Shown here piece by piece: positions 20,864 to 22,626 of a stretch of DNA of 22,626 bases. The stretch comes from an uncultured Faecalibacterium sp. (GTDB taxonomy: Bacteria; Bacillota; Clostridia; Oscillospirales; Ruminococcaceae), in the NCBI GenBank assembly GCA_934526125.1, contig CAKSZU010000029.1, positions 1-22,626 of the forward strand, read 5' to 3'. The position numbers were made by a program, and so were the translations under genes. Numbering within the stretch: position 1 is the first letter of the stretch; each line of letters begins with the position of its first letter. Under the pieces are notes generated by a model. It saw nothing but the letters and a program-made list of their open reading frames with translations, was not told the DNA's origin and did not search any database.

Positions 20864-22405
20864 ATGTCAGAATACCGTCTGGTAATGAAAGGCGTGGTCA
20901 AGACCTTCCCCGGCGTCAAAGCGCTGGATCACGCGCAGCTGGAACTCCGCCCCGGCAAGGTCATGGCCCTGATGGGCGAGAACGGCGCCGGTAAATCCAC
21001 CCTGATGAAATGCATGTTCGGCATTTACAAGATGGATGAGGGCGAGATCGAGTACGAAGGGGAAAAGGTCGTCATTGCGAACCCGCTGGATGCACTGAAC
21101 CGTGGCATCGCCATGGTGCATCAGGAGCTGCAGCCCATCCCGGCCCGTACCGTGGCCGAGAACATCTGGCTGGGACGCTACCCCACCAAGAAGTATGGCC
21201 CCGTGACCACAGTGGACCATGCCAAAATGTACAAGGATACCGATGACCTGCTGAAGAAGCTGCGTCTGGAAATCGACTCCCACGCAAAGCTGGGCAGCCT
21301 GAGCATCGCACAGATGCAGATGGTGGAAATCGCAAAGGCGGTCTCCGCAAACTGCAAGGTGCTGATCCTGGACGAGCCCACGTCGTCCCTGACCGCCAAC
21401 GAAGTCGAGTCCCTCTTCCGCATCATGCGGGAGCTGAAGGAGCAGGGCGTTGCGCTGGTCTACATCAGCCACAAGATGGACGAGATCAAAGTCATCGCCG
21501 ATGAAGTCACCATCATGCGTGACGGCCATTACATCGGCAAGTGGGATGTTGCCAACATGACCAAGGAACAGATCATCGCCAAGATGGTGGGCCGTGAGCT
21601 GTCCAATCTGTTCCCGCCGCTGGAGAACCACCCCTCCGACGAGATCATGATGAAGGTGGAGGACTTTACCTCCATCCATCCCCGGTCCTTCCGCCACTGC
21701 AGCTTTGAGCTGAAGAAGGGCGAGATCCTGGGCGTGGCCGGTCTGGTGGGTGCCCAGCGTACTGAGCTGATGGAAGGCATCTTCGGCCTGCGCGCCCACA
21801 CCAGCGGCAAGGTGTGGATCAAGGGCGAAGAGGTCAACATCAAGCAGCCTCGCGATGCCATCCGGAAGAGTGTGGCTCTGCTGACGGAAGACCGCCGCGC
21901 CACCGGCATCATGGGTGTGCTGAGTGTGGCCGACAACATCTCCGTTGCATCGCTGGACGCCCTGCGCAAGGGCCCCATCATGCTGGATGACAAGAAGATT
22001 CTGGACCTGGTGGCGACCAACAAGGAAAAGATGGCCATCAAGGTGCCCAGCCCCAAGACCCAGATCAAGAGTTTGTCCGGCGGCAACCAGCAGAAAGTGC
22101 TGATCGCCCGCTGGCTGGCCAACAACCCGGATGTGCTGATCCTGGATGAGCCCACCCGCGGCATCGATGTCGGTGCAAAATATGAGATCTACTGCATCAT
22201 CGCCGACCTGGCCAAGCAGGGCAAGAGCATCATCATGATCTCCTCCGAAATGAGCGAGATCATCGGTATGTCCAACCGTGTCATGGTCATGTGCGACGGC
22301 CGCATCACCGGCTTTATCGACGGTAAGGATGCAACGCAGGAAAACATCATGGAGCTGGCTACCCAGTTTGAGACCGCGCCCGAGGCGGCAGCGGCCAATC
22401 AGTAA
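20864..22405 (+). CDS. mglA: Galactose/methyl-galactoside ABC transporter ATP-binding protein
   Basis: 513 residues with two fused ATPase domains, as in all MglA/RbsA proteins. The N-terminal half has Walker A GENGAGKST (38-46), the family-specific signature LSIAQMQMVEIAKA and Walker B LILDEPTSSL (D170, E171). The C-terminal half has a degenerate Walker A (GLVGAQRTE), TEDRRATGI, signature LSGGNQQ (about 404-410) and LILDEPTRGID (D428). The degenerate second site is normal for this family. TAAGGAGG precedes the ATG. It powers import together with MglB and MglC on the inner side of the membrane. Confidence 0.95.
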   Translation: MSEYRLVMKGVVKTFPGVKALDHAQLELRPGKVMALMGENGAGKSTLMKCMFGIYKMDEGEIEYEGEKVVIANPLDALNRGIAMVHQELQPIPARTVAENIWLGRYPTKKYGPVTTVDHAKMYKDTDDLLKKLRLEIDSHAKLGSLSIAQMQMVEIAKAVSANCKVLILDEPTSSLTANEVESLFRIMRELKEQGVALVYISHKMDEIKVIADEVTIMRDGHYIGKWDVANMTKEQIIAKMVGRELSNLFPPLENHPSDEIMMKVEDFTSIHPRSFRHCSFELKKGEILGVAGLVGAQRTELMEGIFGLRAHTSGKVWIKGEEVNIKQPRDAIRKSVALLTEDRRATGIMGVLSVADNISVASLDALRKGPIMLDDKKILDLVATNKEKMAIKVPSPKTQIKSLSGGNQQKVLIARWLANNPDVLILDEPTRGIDVGAKYEIYCIIADLAKQGKSIIMISSEMSEIIGMSNRVMVMCDGRITGFIDGKDATQENIMELATQFETAPEAAAANQ

Positions 22406-22423
22406 ACAAGGAGGCTGTCTATT

Positions 22424-22626
22424 GTGGAAGCTACCAAGAAATTGAACGGCAAGTCCGTTAAAAAATGGCTGAGTGAAAATGCCATTATCGTCCTGATGCT
22501 GGCCGTGTCCCTGATCGTCGGCATCATCCACCCCAACTTCTTCGCAGTCGCAAACCTGATCAACCTGTTCAAGAACGTGTCCATCCGCTACATCATCGCG
22601 CTGGGCATCTCCGGCTGTCTGATCAC
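22424..22626 (+). CDS. mglC: Galactose/methyl-galactoside ABC transporter permease (5' part)
   Basis: The frame opens with GTG at 22424, with AGGAGG 9 bp upstream and 18 bp after the mglA stop, and runs off the window after 67 codons. The visible part starts with a short basic cytoplasmic tail, then a helix (AIIVLMLAVSLIVGIIHPNFF), ANLINLFKNVS and the start of a second helix (YIIALGISGCL). This matches the N-terminus of MglC/RbsC-type permeases (about 330 residues, 8-10 helices). The frame is intact as far as it can be seen. Confidence 0.9.
   Translation, partial: MEATKKLNGKSVKKWLSENAIIVLMLAVSLIVGIIHPNFFAVANLINLFKNVSIRYIIALGISGCLI

Noticed and set aside
20867..22531. A 554-codon open frame antisense to mglA
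   Set aside because: Shadow frame with no domains opposite a textbook ABC ATPase.
1..22626. CRISPR arrays, tRNA or rRNA genes, riboswitches and prophage genes
   Set aside because: I saw no regularly spaced repeats, cloverleaf-like sequence, rRNA segment, recognisable riboswitch core or phage structural gene on either strand.

Overview
The window looks like a chromosomal segment of a high-GC gut Firmicute of the Oscillospiraceae/Ruminococcaceae type, most likely Faecalibacterium or a close relative. The reasons are the Firmicute gene set (Rex, TepA next to an FtsK/SpoIIIE translocase, strong AGGAGG ribosome binding sites, sigma-A-type promoters), the GC-rich third codon positions, substrate-binding lipoproteins with Ser/Ala-rich linkers, and a beta-glucuronidase locus. 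The genus is an inference from style, not a database match. I found no tRNA, rRNA, CRISPR array or prophage.

Layout. (a) 1-77: the last codons of an IS3-family transposase OrfB and the element's terminal inverted repeat. (b) 117-2063 (-): a secreted surface protein with repeated modules and an SLH-like C-terminus, followed by a hairpin-rich non-coding stretch and birA (-). (c) 3380-5564 (+): a tightly overlapping four-gene operon of an ECF sigma factor, a zinc-finger anti-sigma factor and two small membrane proteins, which reads as an envelope-stress module. (d) 5605-5721: an orphan promoter followed about 80 nt later by a strong bidirectional terminator, a candidate small RNA. (e) tdk and rex (-), with a consensus promoter in front of rex. 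(f) 7301-14208 (+): tepA, then ftsK/spoIIIE, a YgiQ-type radical SAM protein and a ComEC-like metallo-beta-lactamase lipoprotein.

(g) 14268-22626 is a carbohydrate region. A GH2 beta-glucuronidase (-) is divergent from a GPH-family symporter (+), with about 420 bp of AT-rich regulatory DNA between them. An AraC-family regulator follows, then a galactose/glucose-type ABC transporter (mglB, mglA and the start of mglC). The likely logic is uptake of glucuronides by the symporter, intracellular hydrolysis by the glucuronidase, and separate import of hexose by Mgl under the adjacent AraC-type regulator. A family of TTGTTGCATCC-like sites is clustered upstream of the mglB promoter, and one related copy lies in the symporter leader.

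Most genes are recognisable families. The least explained items are the candidate small RNA, the functions of the two membrane proteins in the sigma operon, the repeated operator-like sites before mglB and the palindromes in the glucuronidase/symporter divergon.
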